Origin: Amphirosellinia nigrospora
Lineage: Eukaryota > Ascomycota > Sordariomycetes > Xylariales > Xylariaceae
Direction: 5' to 3'
Length of the DNA stretch: 64,000 bases
Assembly (NCBI GenBank): GCA_004123355.1
Contig: SCHM01000005.1
Location: 1,364,001-1,428,000 of the forward strand
Shown here: positions 47,839 to 59,915 of the stretch, piece after piece
How positions within the stretch are numbered: the first letter of the stretch is position 1
How the letters are laid out: each line of letters starts with the position of its first letter
Notes under the pieces: generated by a model
Told to the model about the DNA's origin: nothing
Databases searched by the model: none
The model's input: the letters and a program-made list of their open reading frames with translations, nothing else
Program-made: the position numbers and the translations under genes

Positions 47839-49623
47839 ATGGTCCTAACCCAGCAGAGATGCCCTCGAAGTCCCGACGCCTTCCCAACACTGCAGCTCTT
47901 CCTTCTAGGTAGGTCAGACATGTGCGCATCCCTTCCAGCTGATGCACTCACTGAGCTGACTTGTTCTGTCAAGCTATCGTGCGTCTGGCTGAGCCTATAG
48001 CCCTGACGTCAATATTTCCCTATGCTTGGTCGCTTGTGCGTCGTTTCCAGGTCGGAAACGAACAAGATGCCTCCTTCTACGCCGGCCTCCTCATTTCGGC
48101 CTTCTCACTCACTGAAGCACTGATGGGTATGTACTGGGGCGGTCTCTCAGATCGAATTGGCCGGAAGCCTGTTCTTATCCTGGGCTGCCTCGGCACGTTG
48201 CTTAGTATGGTTGCCGTTGGCTTCGCCACCAATATATGGGTTGCCTTGCTCGGCCGGGCCTTTGGCGGACTCCTGAATGGAAACATTGGTGTAATCCAAA
48301 CTATGGTGGGAGAATTGGTCACTAAACCTGAGGTGTGTGATTCTCGAGTTGATTTTATCTTGTTCGGGTGACTCTCGGAGCCGTTGTGGGACGGGAGGGT
48401 GCCTGGAAGACCGCCGAAACCCTAGTAAATCACGATGTAATTGGCCATAGCTAACTCCGAGTGTTGCAGCATGAACGTGAGTGAAACCACACGCCCCCTA
48501 CAGCAAAAGACGAGGGACTGATTTTGTAGCGCGGGCGTTTGCCATAATGCCCTTTGTCTGGTCGATGGGGACTATCATCGGACCAGCCATCGGAGGCATC
48601 TTCACAGACCCCCATCAGACCTGGCCGCGGTTTTTTCCCCCAGACAGCTTATTTACGACATTCCCTTATCTTCTACCTAATGTCATTTGTGCCGGTCTCC
48701 TGGGTGTTAGTATCTTACTCGGATGGCTTCTACTGGAAGAGACGCACCCCGACATGCAACCTCGTGTTATGCTGCCGAACGAGACCTACACCACCGAAGA
48801 GACGCCACTGCTTGAAACCTCCGATGCGCTGAAACAACCGGCCGTGGACTTACGATCAGAAATGTATGGGTCATTTAGAGCTAAGGGTAGCCTCGATTCT
48901 AGTTCCGATCCGGCATGCAAGAGGAATTTCGGGGAGGGAGAGCTTGTGGGCGTATTCAATAAGCGCACCATAGCCCTGATCGTCTCCTTGTCTATATTCA
49001 CCTATCACTCGATGACATATGACCACCTAATGCCCATATTTTTCGAGGACAAGAGAGCGCACATTGACGATCTATTGGTTACTACGATAAATCCCTTTTA
49101 CTCGCCGGGCGGTCTGGGGCTTTCTATGCAGACGGTTGGAGTGATACTGGCTGTCAACGGTGTAATCGCCCTTTTTGTGCAGGTTGTGATTTTCCCGCTG
49201 GCCGCGGAAAAGGTCGGCGTCTTCCGCCTTTTCCTATTCGTTACGGTCCTTCATCCAATTGTCTATATTGTGGTTCCGTGGCTAGTCTACGTGCCGGAGG
49301 CGATACTGTTTCCTGCCATCTACGCCTGCTTAACGATTCGGAACCTTTTATCGATCGTTCTGTACCCTCTTCTACTAATCCTCATCAAGGATGCTACACC
49401 CAGTGCTAGTATGCTGGGAAAAGTGAACGGGCTGGCAGCGAGCGCTGGAGCGGCCTGTAGGATGATTGCACCGCCCGTGGCGGGCTATCTATACGGGCTG
49501 GGAACGCAAGTGAATTGTACGGCAATTGCGTGGTATGGAAGTGCTATCATTGCATCGATAGGTTCTATCCAATGTTTTTTGGTGCAGCAAAAGAAAAAAA
49601 GGAACACCGGCGGTGAGAATTAA
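47839..49623 (+). CDS. Major facilitator superfamily transporter (DHA1 / ZIF-like)
   Basis: A 12-helix proton-coupled exporter of the MFS, closest in memory to the fungal and plant zinc-induced-facilitator-like DHA1 proteins. The signature loop between helices 2 and 3 is clear: GGLSDRIGRKPVLILG (about 48139-48186), followed by GRAFGGLLNGNIGVIQTMVG. After a central acidic cytosolic loop (about 48760-48940) come further helices, ending SIQCFLVQQKKKRNTGGEN. Introns: 47909..47973; 48333..48469 (with a CTAAC branch-like site); 48477..48529. The last two flank a 7-nt exon CATGAAC encoding the HE of KPEHEPRAFAIMP. The start is uncertain: ATG 47839 is in frame with helix 1, whereas MPSKSRR at 47859 fits a typical N-terminus but needs one extra base. 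The 380-codon last exon is uninterrupted. Substrate unknown. Confidence 0.88.
48470..48476 (+). other. Predicted 7-nt microexon of the MFS gene
   Basis: The sequence CATGAAC is preceded by TTGCAG and followed by GTGAGT. Including it joins KPE to HEPRAFAIMP in frame, matching the KPEHEPRA(Y/F)AIMP stretch usual in this transporter group. Skipping it would leave the exons out of frame. Confidence 0.7.
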
Positions 49624-50100
49624 CCAAAATTTTCGACTCCGACGGTTGCCTATCCAGCGCGATGCTAGCCAGTTAGCGGACAACATCTTCGATCTGATTC
49701 CCTGGTTGAATATGGTGCCGATTGAATACCAGTTTCCAATAGTCGGCTGGCGTCTCATACTTGCCGATTATGTTGGCGTCTTCATGCGACAACAGTCTAT
49801 TTTCCGGTAAATACAGCCCTTTAATTTGGAGTTGTCCGCAAACCTTTTAAAGGGGGTAATGGCATCAATTGCGGCCAAGTATTTATTGTACATGCTGGTC
49901 TAGTTGGTTGCTTTTACTTGTAATTTGTATTCAGTGTGTGTTCTACCTACAAGATTAGCGAGGGGCAACTGGACATCCCCAAGCCAGAAAAGATAGAGGC
50001 GTTGCGAATCTTTAGCACTGCAAGGCATGCGGTGCTTTGCGAGTTACCAAGACACTGTCTTGCTTAATAACAATCAACAACCTCGCATAATTTACAAAGT
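49624..50100. other. 3' flank of the MFS gene up to the A+T-rich block
   Basis: Ordinary-composition DNA after the transporter stop. It presumably holds the 3' UTR. No gene seen. A+T content rises from about 50080 and the block beyond about 50140 is overwhelmingly A and T. Confidence 0.4.
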
Positions 50101-50312
50101 AATATATGCGTGCTTGTCAACCTATATTAAGTAACCTACGGGGCCTTTATTATTACGGTTTAGGCTATATAGATCAGGTCTCAATATACTAGGTTAGTTG
50201 ATTAAATAAAAAGCTAAGTTTAGTTTTTATAGTAGGCTAAATATTTATAGCTATAAAGTAAAGCTAGTTTATAATATTTACTAAAGCTTTATTAATTATT
50301 ATTTTAAAGTGC

Positions 50313-50577
50313 TTAAGTTTTATAAAGGAGGTATAACTAAGTAAAAGGAAGGTTTTTTTGTCGATAAAAATTTTTTTTGTTTTTTATATCTTAAATAAGA
50401 AATTTTTTTACCCGAATTAAAAACTTTTTTATTTTTATTTATTATCGTATATATTTAGTTTTTAATATTTATTTTTTATTATATATAAATAATTATAAAT
50501 TTAATAAAATAATTTAAAATTAAATATTTATATTAAAAGTAATAATATAATATAAATAAATTATAAAGTTTTATTTT
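50313..50577 (+). repeat. Left arm of large inverted repeat
   Basis: This 265-bp arm is the reverse complement of 51745..51338 once the inserted short element there is removed (264 bp). Matching runs include TATATCTTAAATAAGAAA against its partner and ACCCGAATTAAAAAC in both. Differences are mostly G-to-A and C-to-T, with the left arm keeping more G and C. The arms enclose about 760 bp of A+T-rich DNA. It could be terminal inverted repeats of a DNA transposon or two LTRs in opposite orientation. Confidence 0.85.
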
Positions 50578-50580
50578 AAA

Positions 50581-50658
50581 TTTTAAATATAACTATAAAC
50601 TATTTTTAATTTTAAATATAATTATAAACTATTTTTAATTTTAAATATAACTATAAAT
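50581..50658. repeat. 29-bp tandem repeat, about 2.7 copies
   Basis: The unit TTTTAAATATAACTATAAAC plus TATTTTTAA recurs at 50581, 50610 and 50639 with one C/T difference between copies. It lies just inside the left arm of the inverted repeat. Confidence 0.75.
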
Positions 50659-50729
50659 AAACTTTATATTTTAAATAATAATATTATCGTAAAATATATT
50701 AATTTTTATAACGTATTAAACTTTTATTT

Positions 50730-50883
50730 TTTTCGAAAAAAGCTTAAGCTTACTAATAAGTTTAAAAAAAACTTTATAAACTAGCTAAAACGTTTAAAAA
50801 AAAAAACTTTTCGAAAAAAGCTTAAGCTTATTAATAAGTTTAAAAAAATTTTATAAGCTAGCTAAAACGTTTAAAAAAAAAAA
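50730..50883. repeat. 78-bp tandem duplication
   Basis: Two adjacent copies, 50730..50807 and 50808..50883, each starting TTTTCGAAAAAAGCTTAAGC and containing AGCTAAAACGTTTAAAA. They differ by transitions (ACT/ATT, AAACT/AAGCT) and one or two A-run length changes, consistent with duplication followed by RIP-type mutation. Confidence 0.8.
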
Positions 50884-51337
50884 CTTAAAAACTTAAAAAA
50901 TACGTTTATTACGATTAATTTAAAGCTTTAAAAACCTCGGAAACTTAAAAACTGCGCTTAAAATACTATAATAAAAAATAAAAAAATAAGCAAAAAATTT
51001 ATAAACAAATACTTTATAAAAAATACTATTATATTTATTATATTAATATAACGGCTAATTTTATAATAATTATAGTTTTTTTAAAAAATAGTTTAATAAA
51101 AGTTATATTTAAATAAAATTTATATAATAATATTAGTTTATAATTTAAAAATAATAAATATTTAAATTAATATTAAATTAAAAAAAATAAAAAAATAAAA
51201 AAAATTATAAATATAATTAAACAAATAATATAAAATAATTAAGTTTAATATAATATATAACTATTAAATAATCGGGTTTAATAAAACGTATAATTATTAA
51301 ATAATTAAATTTAATATAATTTATAATAAAAAAAATT

Positions 51338-51745
51338 AAAAATAAAATTTTATAATTTATTTATATTATATTATTATTTTTAATATAAATATTGTTACGA
51401 TTGGTGATTCTGGCCCACTACACAGTTGCGCCAACCCCTTGTAAAAGGGATGTAGAATACCAAGGTGGAGGCTTGGCACTCTAAAGTGGGCTATATTGGG
51501 ATCTGGTCGTACAGTGGCACTTCACTGTAACTAATATTTAATTTTAAATTATTTTATTAAATTTATAGTTATTTATATAATAAAAAATAAATGCTAAGGA
51601 CTAAGTATATATAATAGTAAGTAAAAATAAAAGGGTTTTTAATTCGGGTAAAAGAATTTTTTATTTAAGATATAAAAAATAAAAAAAATTTTTATTAATA
51701 AAAAAACTTTTTTTTATTTAGTTATACTTTTTTTATAAAACTTAA
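51338..51745 (-). repeat. Right arm of large inverted repeat, interrupted by a short element
   Basis: Reverse-complement partner of 50313..50577. It is 408 bp long because a 140-bp element plus a duplicated 5-bp target is inserted in it; subtracting those leaves 264 bp. The arm is more A+T-rich than its partner, as expected if RIP acted unequally on the two copies. Confidence 0.85.
51393..51532 (+). mobile_element. Short unmutated insertion E1 (solo-LTR-like, 140 bp)
   Basis: A moderate-GC island in A+T-rich DNA. It begins TGTTACGATT and ends CTGTAACT, and is flanked on both sides by AATAT (51388-51392 and 51533-51537). The empty target is preserved in the opposite arm of the inverted repeat, which reads TATAAATATTTAATTTT with no insert. 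E1 shares CCAAGGTGGAGGCTTGGCA and nearby blocks with the element at 60443. No coding capacity. It is probably a solo LTR or small non-autonomous LTR element inserted after RIP of the target. Confidence 0.8.
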
Positions 51746-52475
51746 ATAATATTAATTTTTAATAATTTATATCGAATTAATTAGTTTTTAGCTTAATATT
51801 AACGCTATAATTTATATTATAGCTAAATTTACGTTTTAGCATTATTTTTAAAATAGCTTTACTATTTTTATATTAATTATATTTAGCTAAAACTAACGTT
51901 TATAATAATATATTAATATTTTATAACCTTAATATTATTATATTTTATTTGTTTAATAAATTATTCTTAAAAGTTTTTATAAAATAATTAATAGTTTTTT
52001 TATTTTATTAAAAGCTATTTATTATTTTAATAACTTTAATAATATTAATAAACTATTTATTTTATATTATATTTTAAATTGTTTTATAGTTTATTTATTT
52101 TTTAGTATAAAAATATAAATTATAATATTTAATTAATTCGTATATTTATAAAATAATTAATAATAAATAATATTTAATTATTTTATTTAAAGCTACGTTT
52201 ATTTTAAATAATTATAATATATTAGTTAATTATATTATTTTTTATAAGTTTTTTTTAATTAGTTATTTCGCGCGTTATATTTAAAGCTTGTTTAAAATCT
52301 AAAATAAATATTATTATTAAAATAAAGCTTAAAAAAATCAATAGTTTAATTTAAAAGCTAAAAAGCTTTATAATTAAATATAAAATATTAGCTATAATAA
52401 AAATTTAACATTTAAACTAATTAAAGCTAGTTTAATATTAATACTATTTAATTTTATTATATTATTATAGCTATT

Positions 52476-52765
52476 AGTTATGGATTTGCAAGCTTTAGTG
52501 GCTATGCCCTACCACTAGCCACAGCACCTGTAATCTCCACTTGCAATAACTACCACTTACAGTAAATGCGTGACTACTATTCGCAGTAAATGTAGTTGTA
52601 GTAAATAAAGGCAAGCACTAGCAATAAATATAGCTACCCTACGCAAATATTAAGCAGCTATTTATACTATAAATTTAAACTTCTTTTTTTCCTATTTTAT
52701 TTATAGATTTTATATATATATTTATATATACTAAAGTTTATTTTTTAAATATATAAAACATAACT
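52476..52765. repeat. Left LTR (290 bp), lightly mutated
   Basis: Starts AGTTATGGATTTGCAAGC and ends ACATAACT. Its first 200 bases retain many C and G (CCCTACCACTAGCCACAGC), where the right LTR has T or A. It is therefore closer to the original LTR sequence than its partner. Confidence 0.85.
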
Positions 52766-55700
52766 ATTTATAAATTTTTAAAATATTATAAAATATTAAA
52801 ACTATTTTTATAATATTTTCTAACTAAACTAAATAACTAATTTAATTTAAAAATATTAAAATGTTTTTAAAAACGAACTAAAATAATAAACGTATATAGC
52901 TGTACATATTAAAACTTTTATTAATATTTTAAATTTATTTATTTCGAATGTTCGAAATAATAAGCTTTTTATAATAAAACTTTAATAAATAATAAAAAAA
53001 TATATTTATTTTAGCTTTTTAACTACGTAAAAACTATAATAATAAGCTATAAAAACTAATTATTTTTAACTAATTTAATATAGTAGTTTTATAGTATTAT
53101 TAATAATTATATATTTAAAAAATAAAAATTCGATATAAATATTACTAGCTTTACTATATAGTTTAATATTTAGCTAATAATTATATAAATTATAAATAAA
53201 AACTAAGCTTAGCTTTTATTTTAAACTAATAATATATTTAATAATAAATAATCTAGCTTAACTTCGATAAAATTATAAATTAAACTAATATAAATAATAT
53301 ATATAAAAACTTTATTATTATTTTTTAAAAAATAAAAATATACGTTTTTTTAATAATAGTTATTATATTTTATTATTAATTTATATATATTATTAAAAAA
53401 TTAAATAAATAAAATAAATTTTATTTAACTAAGCAAAAAAATAAAATAAAATTATTATTTTATAATAAAATATATATTACGTTAATATATATTACTAATA
53501 TTTTTCGGCTTATAATTAAAAATAATTCCGGCTAATAATAAGCTAACTAATAAACTATTAATTAATTATTAAATAAACTATAAAAAATAATTAAATAATA
53601 TAATTACGCTTAAAATAACCTAAATATTTCGAACTAATAAATAGTTAATTTATTAAATCGTTATAAAATAATTTTTGCTTTATTAAATAATAAAAAAAAT
53701 AACTAATATATAGCTAAAATATTAATATATTTTTTTATATAATATAATTAAAAATAAACTTAAATTTAAAATATAAATTTAAACTATATAAAATCGCTTT
53801 AAATTTAACGCTAATTATTTTATAATAATATAGCTAAAATAGCTAATATTAAAATTTATATTAGAAATTATATAGCTAATAATTTTTTTTTATTTTTTTT
53901 TAATTATTTAACGTATTTATTAACTTAAAAACTATTTTAAAATATTTTAAAAAAATTTATATTAATATTAACCGTAATAAAAAAGTTAAAATTAATTTTT
54001 AATTATTTAGTTTTAATTAATATATATTAGCTAAGTTTTTTAAATTTTAAATTATTTTTGTCCGTTTAGCTAATAAAATTAAACTTAATAAAACTAAATA
54101 AAAAAAAAAGTTTAAAAACAAACTATTTTTAATTAGCAATTAAAACTATATTAAAATATTTAAAAAAAAATATTAACTTTAATATTTATATAAAATATTT
54201 TTAAATAGTTTATTATTTAATAATAACTAATTATAAATAAAATAAAACTTATAAAAAAAAACGTAAAAATTTATTATTATAATTTTTTTTTTTTTTTTTT
54301 TATTTTTGTTTAAATAATTTTCGTTTTATTTAAAACTAAATAATAATAATAATAACTTTGCTTAATTGCTTAAGCTTAATATTAATAAAATATAATAATT
54401 AATTTTAATAATAAATATTTTAATTATATTAAAAAAAATATACTTTAAAAAAATTTATTTAAAAAATTAAACTTTAATAAATAAAAAAGCTTAAGTTATT
54501 ATTATTTTAGCTATATATAATATATTAAATATTAAGCTAGTTAATATATAAAAAAATAAACTTATAATAAATAAAAAAAAAAATTAACTTTAAAAAAAAT
54601 AGCTTTTTTTTTAAAAAAATATTTTTAAAAAATATTATTAGTTATAAAATAAATCTAATAAAAAATATTTAAGCAAAAAATCCTTATTATATATTTATAT
54701 TATATAATAATAGATTTTTTTTAACTATAAATAATTATTTTAAAAATATAAAAATATATATAAATATAAACTAATAATTTATAAAAAAAATTATTAAACT
54801 ATTTAATTTATTATTATTATAGATTTTTTGATTAAAAAAGTTATAAATATAATAAATAATAAAAAAAAATATTAATTAAACTTTTTATTATTATATTAAA
54901 AATATATAAAAAACTTTTAAAAATAAATTATAATTATTATTAATTTAATTTATAATATTATTTTAAATAAATTATAGTTTAAATATTATAATATTTACCG
55001 AACTATCGTTAAAACTATTTAATATTTTTATTTTAGCTATTTTTAATTATAATATAAAATATTATAAATAAATAAAATAAATATATAATTATATATTAGT
55101 TTATTAATATAATACCGATTAATAAAACTATAATTTTAAAATTAAAAAATATAGCGTTAATAATAATAAAAAAAAACGAAATAATATTTAAAAAACGCAA
55201 AACTAAAAATATTTATTTTAAAGCGCAACAATTTAATATAAAAAAACTTTAATAAAATAAAATAAACAATATTTAACTAGCTTTTGCTAAAACTTATTTT
55301 TAAAAATATAAGCTATTTTTTTGCAAAAAATATAACTTCGATTTTTATTTAAAAATTTAATAAAAAAAATCTTTATTATATAAAACAAAACAATATTAAT
55401 TAATATAAAAAAAAACTAATAACCGAAATATTAGTTTAAATATAACTATTTTAATATAATATAAAAAAAAACTAAATAAAAAACGTTTATATTATTAGTA
55501 TTAATAAAATTAATAAAATAATCGGAAAATTAAAAAAAAAATAAAAATAACTTTTTTAAAAAAAAAAATAAAAAGTTAAAATAAAAAACATAAAAAAAAT
55601 ACTTAAAAAATATTAAAACTTAATACGCATTTTTAGCTAAATAAACTTTAATATATTATTATTATATTATTTATAAATAAACTATAAAATAAAATTTATT

Positions 55701-58700
55701 AAAAATAAATTTAAAGCTAATTTAAGCTATAATTTTTTATATAAAATATTATTAAATAAACTAAAAGCTATATAAAAATTTTTAATCGAAAACTTATATA
55801 AAAGCTTTATTAAACTTAATAATATTTTATATAATATATTTATTTTATTTATAAAAAAATAAATAATAAGCTTTATTTTTATATAAATTATTATAAACTA
55901 AATAAAATTATAAAAAAAACTAATATTTGTTTTTTTTTATTAAAAAAACTTTAGGTTATATTATTAAAGCGAAAATTTTTACTTAATTTAATATATAATA
56001 AATATTTAACCGTATTTATATATTATTTAAAAATAAAAATTATATAATATTTTATATAAAATATAATATATATTAATTATTAGTATTATTATTTAGTTTT
56101 ACTAATAAATTTTCGACGTTTTAATAATATATTAATAATATATTATTTAATTTTTTAAACAATTTTTATAATATTTATATAAATAATATTATTATTTACT
56201 TAAAAATAATAAAAAAATATATTATTTATATATTATATATTAAAATAACTAATTTAAACTAAATTATAAATTAATTTAAAAAAATCCGAGTTTTATATTA
56301 TTAAAACTAAATTTTTAAGCTATATTATTAATATTAAAAAAATTTAAATAAATTTTATTAAAATTAACGTTATATTAAAATAAAAAACTTTTATATTAAT
56401 TAAAAACGTATAATTTTTTTTAAAATTTTATAATTTTTATTAAAATTTTATTATATTTAAAGTTATATTATAACGCTTTTAAACTAATTAACGTAAAAAT
56501 ATACTTTTCGAATAAACTAAAAAATATAAAAATTATTTTATTAGTTTAAAAAAACTTTAATAAAATCTTTTTTATTAAAATATTTTAACTATAACCTATT
56601 AATAAAAATTAAAACTAATTTATCCAATAGCGTTAGTTTTAGCGTATTATTATAATTATATAATAAACTTAATATTTTATAATATATTTTTCGAAAATAT
56701 TTTATAACGTTAAATTAAACTATAATATTTATAATAAAAAATTACTAATAATTATATTATACTTTAAAAAAAAAAAACCTAAGTTAATTAATAGCTATAA
56801 TAAGTTTTTTTAATATTTATTAATAATTAAATATTAAAATTTTTTAATAAAAAATAATATTTTAATTTAAAATAAACCAAATAAATTAATTTTTTTTTAA
56901 AATATAACTTTTTAATATTATATCGTTCTAATAAAAACAATATATTAACTAACGCTTTATTATAAAAATAAAAAAACCTAATATAAAAAGCTAAAAAAAA
57001 ACGCAATATTATTTTATAATATTTTAGCTAATAAACAATATAATATAACTAATTTTTATATAAATAAAATACTAAATAAACTTTATTAAAATATATAACG
57101 AATTAAATATTTTTATAAAACTATAATTAATTAAATAAATTTTTAAAAAAAACTATAAAAATATAAATATAAAAATTTACCGTTAATAAATAAAAAATAA
57201 CAAACTAAAAAACCTATAAAAATTAAAAAACAAATTAATTATTTTTACGGACGTTTAATTATTTTTAATTTTTATATTTATAAATACGTTTTATTAAAAA
57301 AACATACTATAAAATACTTATTATATAGTTTAGCAAAAATAAAACACGCAAACTTATTATTAAATATTATTAATAGCTAAAACTAAATAAAAATTATAAT
57401 TATTATATAATAAATTATATAAAATATAAACTTATTAAAATATTTAAAAATAAAACTTTTAATAAACTTATATTTTTTTAATACTTAAATATATAATATT
57501 TATTATTAACTTTAAATAAATATTTAAAAATAAATATAAATATAATAACGTACTAATTATAATAAACTATTTAAATAAATAAGCTTAAATTATATTTTAT
57601 ATTATAAAAATAACTATAAAAAACATTACTAAAATATACTATAAAAAACTTTTCTAAGTTTTTAAAATATTTATAACTATAATTTTAAACTAAAAACTTT
57701 AGTTTATTTTTGCTTTTATAAACAAGCTATATAAACTAATAAATATAAAATATATACTAATTATTATAAAATATTATAAAATTATAAAATAAATAAAAAT
57801 TATAAATAAATATATTAACTAAAATTATAATTATATATAAACTATTATTAAAATAATTAATTTAAATATATATTTACTATAAATTATATATAAACTTTAA
57901 TTTTTTATACTTTAATAAAATTATTGTTTTATAAAATAAAAATAAGTTTTTTAATACTATTTAATTTTAATTAAAAAAATTGGACCGCAAATATAAAGCT
58001 ATAAAAACTTTTAAAAAAAAAAAAAAATTCGAATAAATATATAAAAAAAAATAAAAAAATAACATAATTTATTAAATTAGCTAAAAAAAACTTATAATAT
58101 ATTTAAAAACGTATAATTAATTAAACTAATAAAAGTTAATATAAACTTAATTTTAATATAAAAAACTATATATTAATTTTAAAAAAAAAACAATTTTAAA
58201 AAATAAACCGTTTATTAAATAAACTAAACTTTTTTATAATATAATAAAAGTTTAAAATACGCAAATAAAATAAAAATATTTTTATACTAAATATTTTTAT
58301 AATTTAAAAAATATTAAACTATTATTATATAAATCGATTATAAAAATACTTAAATAATTTATTATTAGGTTAAAAACGGAAAACTTAAAAAAAAAATAAT
58401 AAAACTTAAAAATAAAAAAATTTTTATTATTAAAAAAATATAAATATTTTAACTTTTTATTAAAAGTTATAATATTAAATAAACTAAAAAATTAAAACTT
58501 TAATAATATATAATATTTAATAAAAAATTTTAAAAATAATATAAAAATATTAAAAAACTTTTATAAAAACTTTAATTTAGCTAAACTTTTAGTAAAATTA
58601 TAAATATAACTAAAAGCAGCATAAAAAATAAATTTAATAAGCTATATTTAAATAATAATAAAGCTAATATAAAAGAAAAAATAATATAAAAAAAAACGCA

Positions 58701-58914
58701 TAAAATAAAAAAAATATATAAATATTATATATGCTTAAATATTATATTAAGCAAAAAAAACTTTAAATAATATATAAAAAACTAATATAATAATTTAATA
58801 ATATAAAAGCTTTACAAAAAGTTATATTAATAAAACCGAAGCGATTTTTTTTTTTGCTAAAAAATAGTTATAATTTCGACCCCGGTTAAATTATTTTTTT
58901 TTTCAAAAAAAAAT

Positions 58915-59207
58915 AGTTATAAATTTATAAGCTTTAATAGCTATGCTTTACTATTAGCTATAATACCTATAATCTTTACTTATAATAATTACTATTATAA
59001 TAAATATATAACTATTATTTATAGTAAATATAGTTTAATAAATAAAAGCAAAACATTAGTAATAAATATAGCTACCTTACGCGAATATTTAAACAGCTGC
59101 TTATACTATAGATTTAAATTTTCTTTTTTTTTTACTTTATTTGTAGATTTATATATATAATATATATATATTAAAGCCCTATTTCTTTAAGTATATAAAG
59201 CGTAATT
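58915..59207. repeat. Right LTR (293 bp), heavily mutated
   Basis: Starts AGTTATAAATTTATAAGC and ends GCGTAATT. It aligns with the left LTR along its whole length, differing mainly by C-to-T and G-to-A changes (for example CCCTACCACTAGCC against CTTTACTATTAGCT). The 3' end keeps a G where the left LTR has A and has T where the left has C, so the ancestral end was GTAACT. Confidence 0.85.
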
Positions 59208-59644
59208 TTATTTATTAATCGATTTATAATAGCTTTAGTTAAAAAGCAAAAAAAATAATATTATTTTTAATTATATTATATTAAACTATAATATCCGGAC
59301 TTTATTATTATTAAATCCTAGTTTATTATTAAAACTTTTTATAATAATAAAATTATTGTTTATATTTTTAATATAAACTATTTAATTATTTATATTAAAA
59401 AAAACATAAAGCATAATTATTTATATTAATTTTTAAACTATTTTATTTTTATTTTTAATATATTTAAAAATTTAAAACGATAAATTAAAAGCTTATATAG
59501 TTTAACTAATTAAAATCGGATTTTAATAGTTTAAAAACTATTTTTAAAAAGTTTAATAATAAAAAAAAACTTAAAACTATATTTAAAAAAAGTTTAAAAA
59601 ATAAAACAATTATTTTAATAGTTTTATTATAACGCTATTTTAAA

Positions 59645-59714
59645 GACATTGTTTTTAAAACAGTGTCTAGTAAGCTAGACATTGTCTATAGGACGTTATT
59701 TTTAAAATAACGTC
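59645..59714. repeat. Cluster of three short palindromes
   Basis: 59645..59667 is a near-perfect palindrome (GACATTGTTTT and AAAACAGTGTC around one T). 59692..59714 is a perfect one (GACGTTATTTT and AAAATAACGTC). Between them AGACATTGTCT is an 11-bp palindrome around one base. The arms of the two larger palindromes differ from each other only by transitions, so they look like duplicated copies. They may be fused ends of small inverted-repeat elements. Confidence 0.7.
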
Positions 59715-59868
59715 TAGTATAACAAACTTAGCTTAATAATTCAACAACTTTAAAATTAACAAACTATACGCTATTATTTGGTATAGCTATAAAAAAAGTC
59801 AAAGATTAGAAAATTATAAATGTAGTGTTAAAAACAACTATATAGATCTTACTAAAAACGCTATTAGC

Positions 59869-59915
59869 GTAAAGGATAAACATATACTTAGGTAAGGCAT
59901 AAGATTATCCTTTAC
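59869..59915. repeat. 11-bp inverted repeat GTAAAGGATAA / TTATCCTTTAC
   Basis: Perfect 11-bp arms at 59869-59879 and 59905-59915 with a 25-base spacer. Just upstream, overlapping the first arm by two bases, is the palindrome ACGCTATTAGCGT. It is part of a less A+T-rich patch at about 59640-60080 and could be a remnant of a small DNA element or of a structured RNA. Confidence 0.6.

Larger units (their letters stand above)
52476..59207. mobile_element. Full-length RIP-degraded LTR retrotransposon (about 6.7 kb)
   Basis: Two direct repeats, 52476..52765 and 58915..59207, bracket about 6.1 kb of A+T-rich DNA. Flanking 5-bp sequences are CTATT on the left (52471-52475) and TTATT on the right (59208-59212), a target duplication differing by one C-to-T. 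An A-rich tract, plausibly a mutated polypurine tract, sits directly before the right LTR. The interior has no intact frame, so gag/pol cannot be read, and I cannot say whether it is Gypsy or Copia type or which strand is sense. The LTR ends read AGTTAT and, allowing for RIP, GTAACT. Confidence 0.85.

Noticed and set aside
5907-49623. A biosynthetic gene cluster formed by the oxidase, dehydrogenase, acetyltransferase and MFS transporter
   Set aside because: No backbone synthase or cluster regulator is present, and the genes are interleaved with housekeeping genes over 40 kb.
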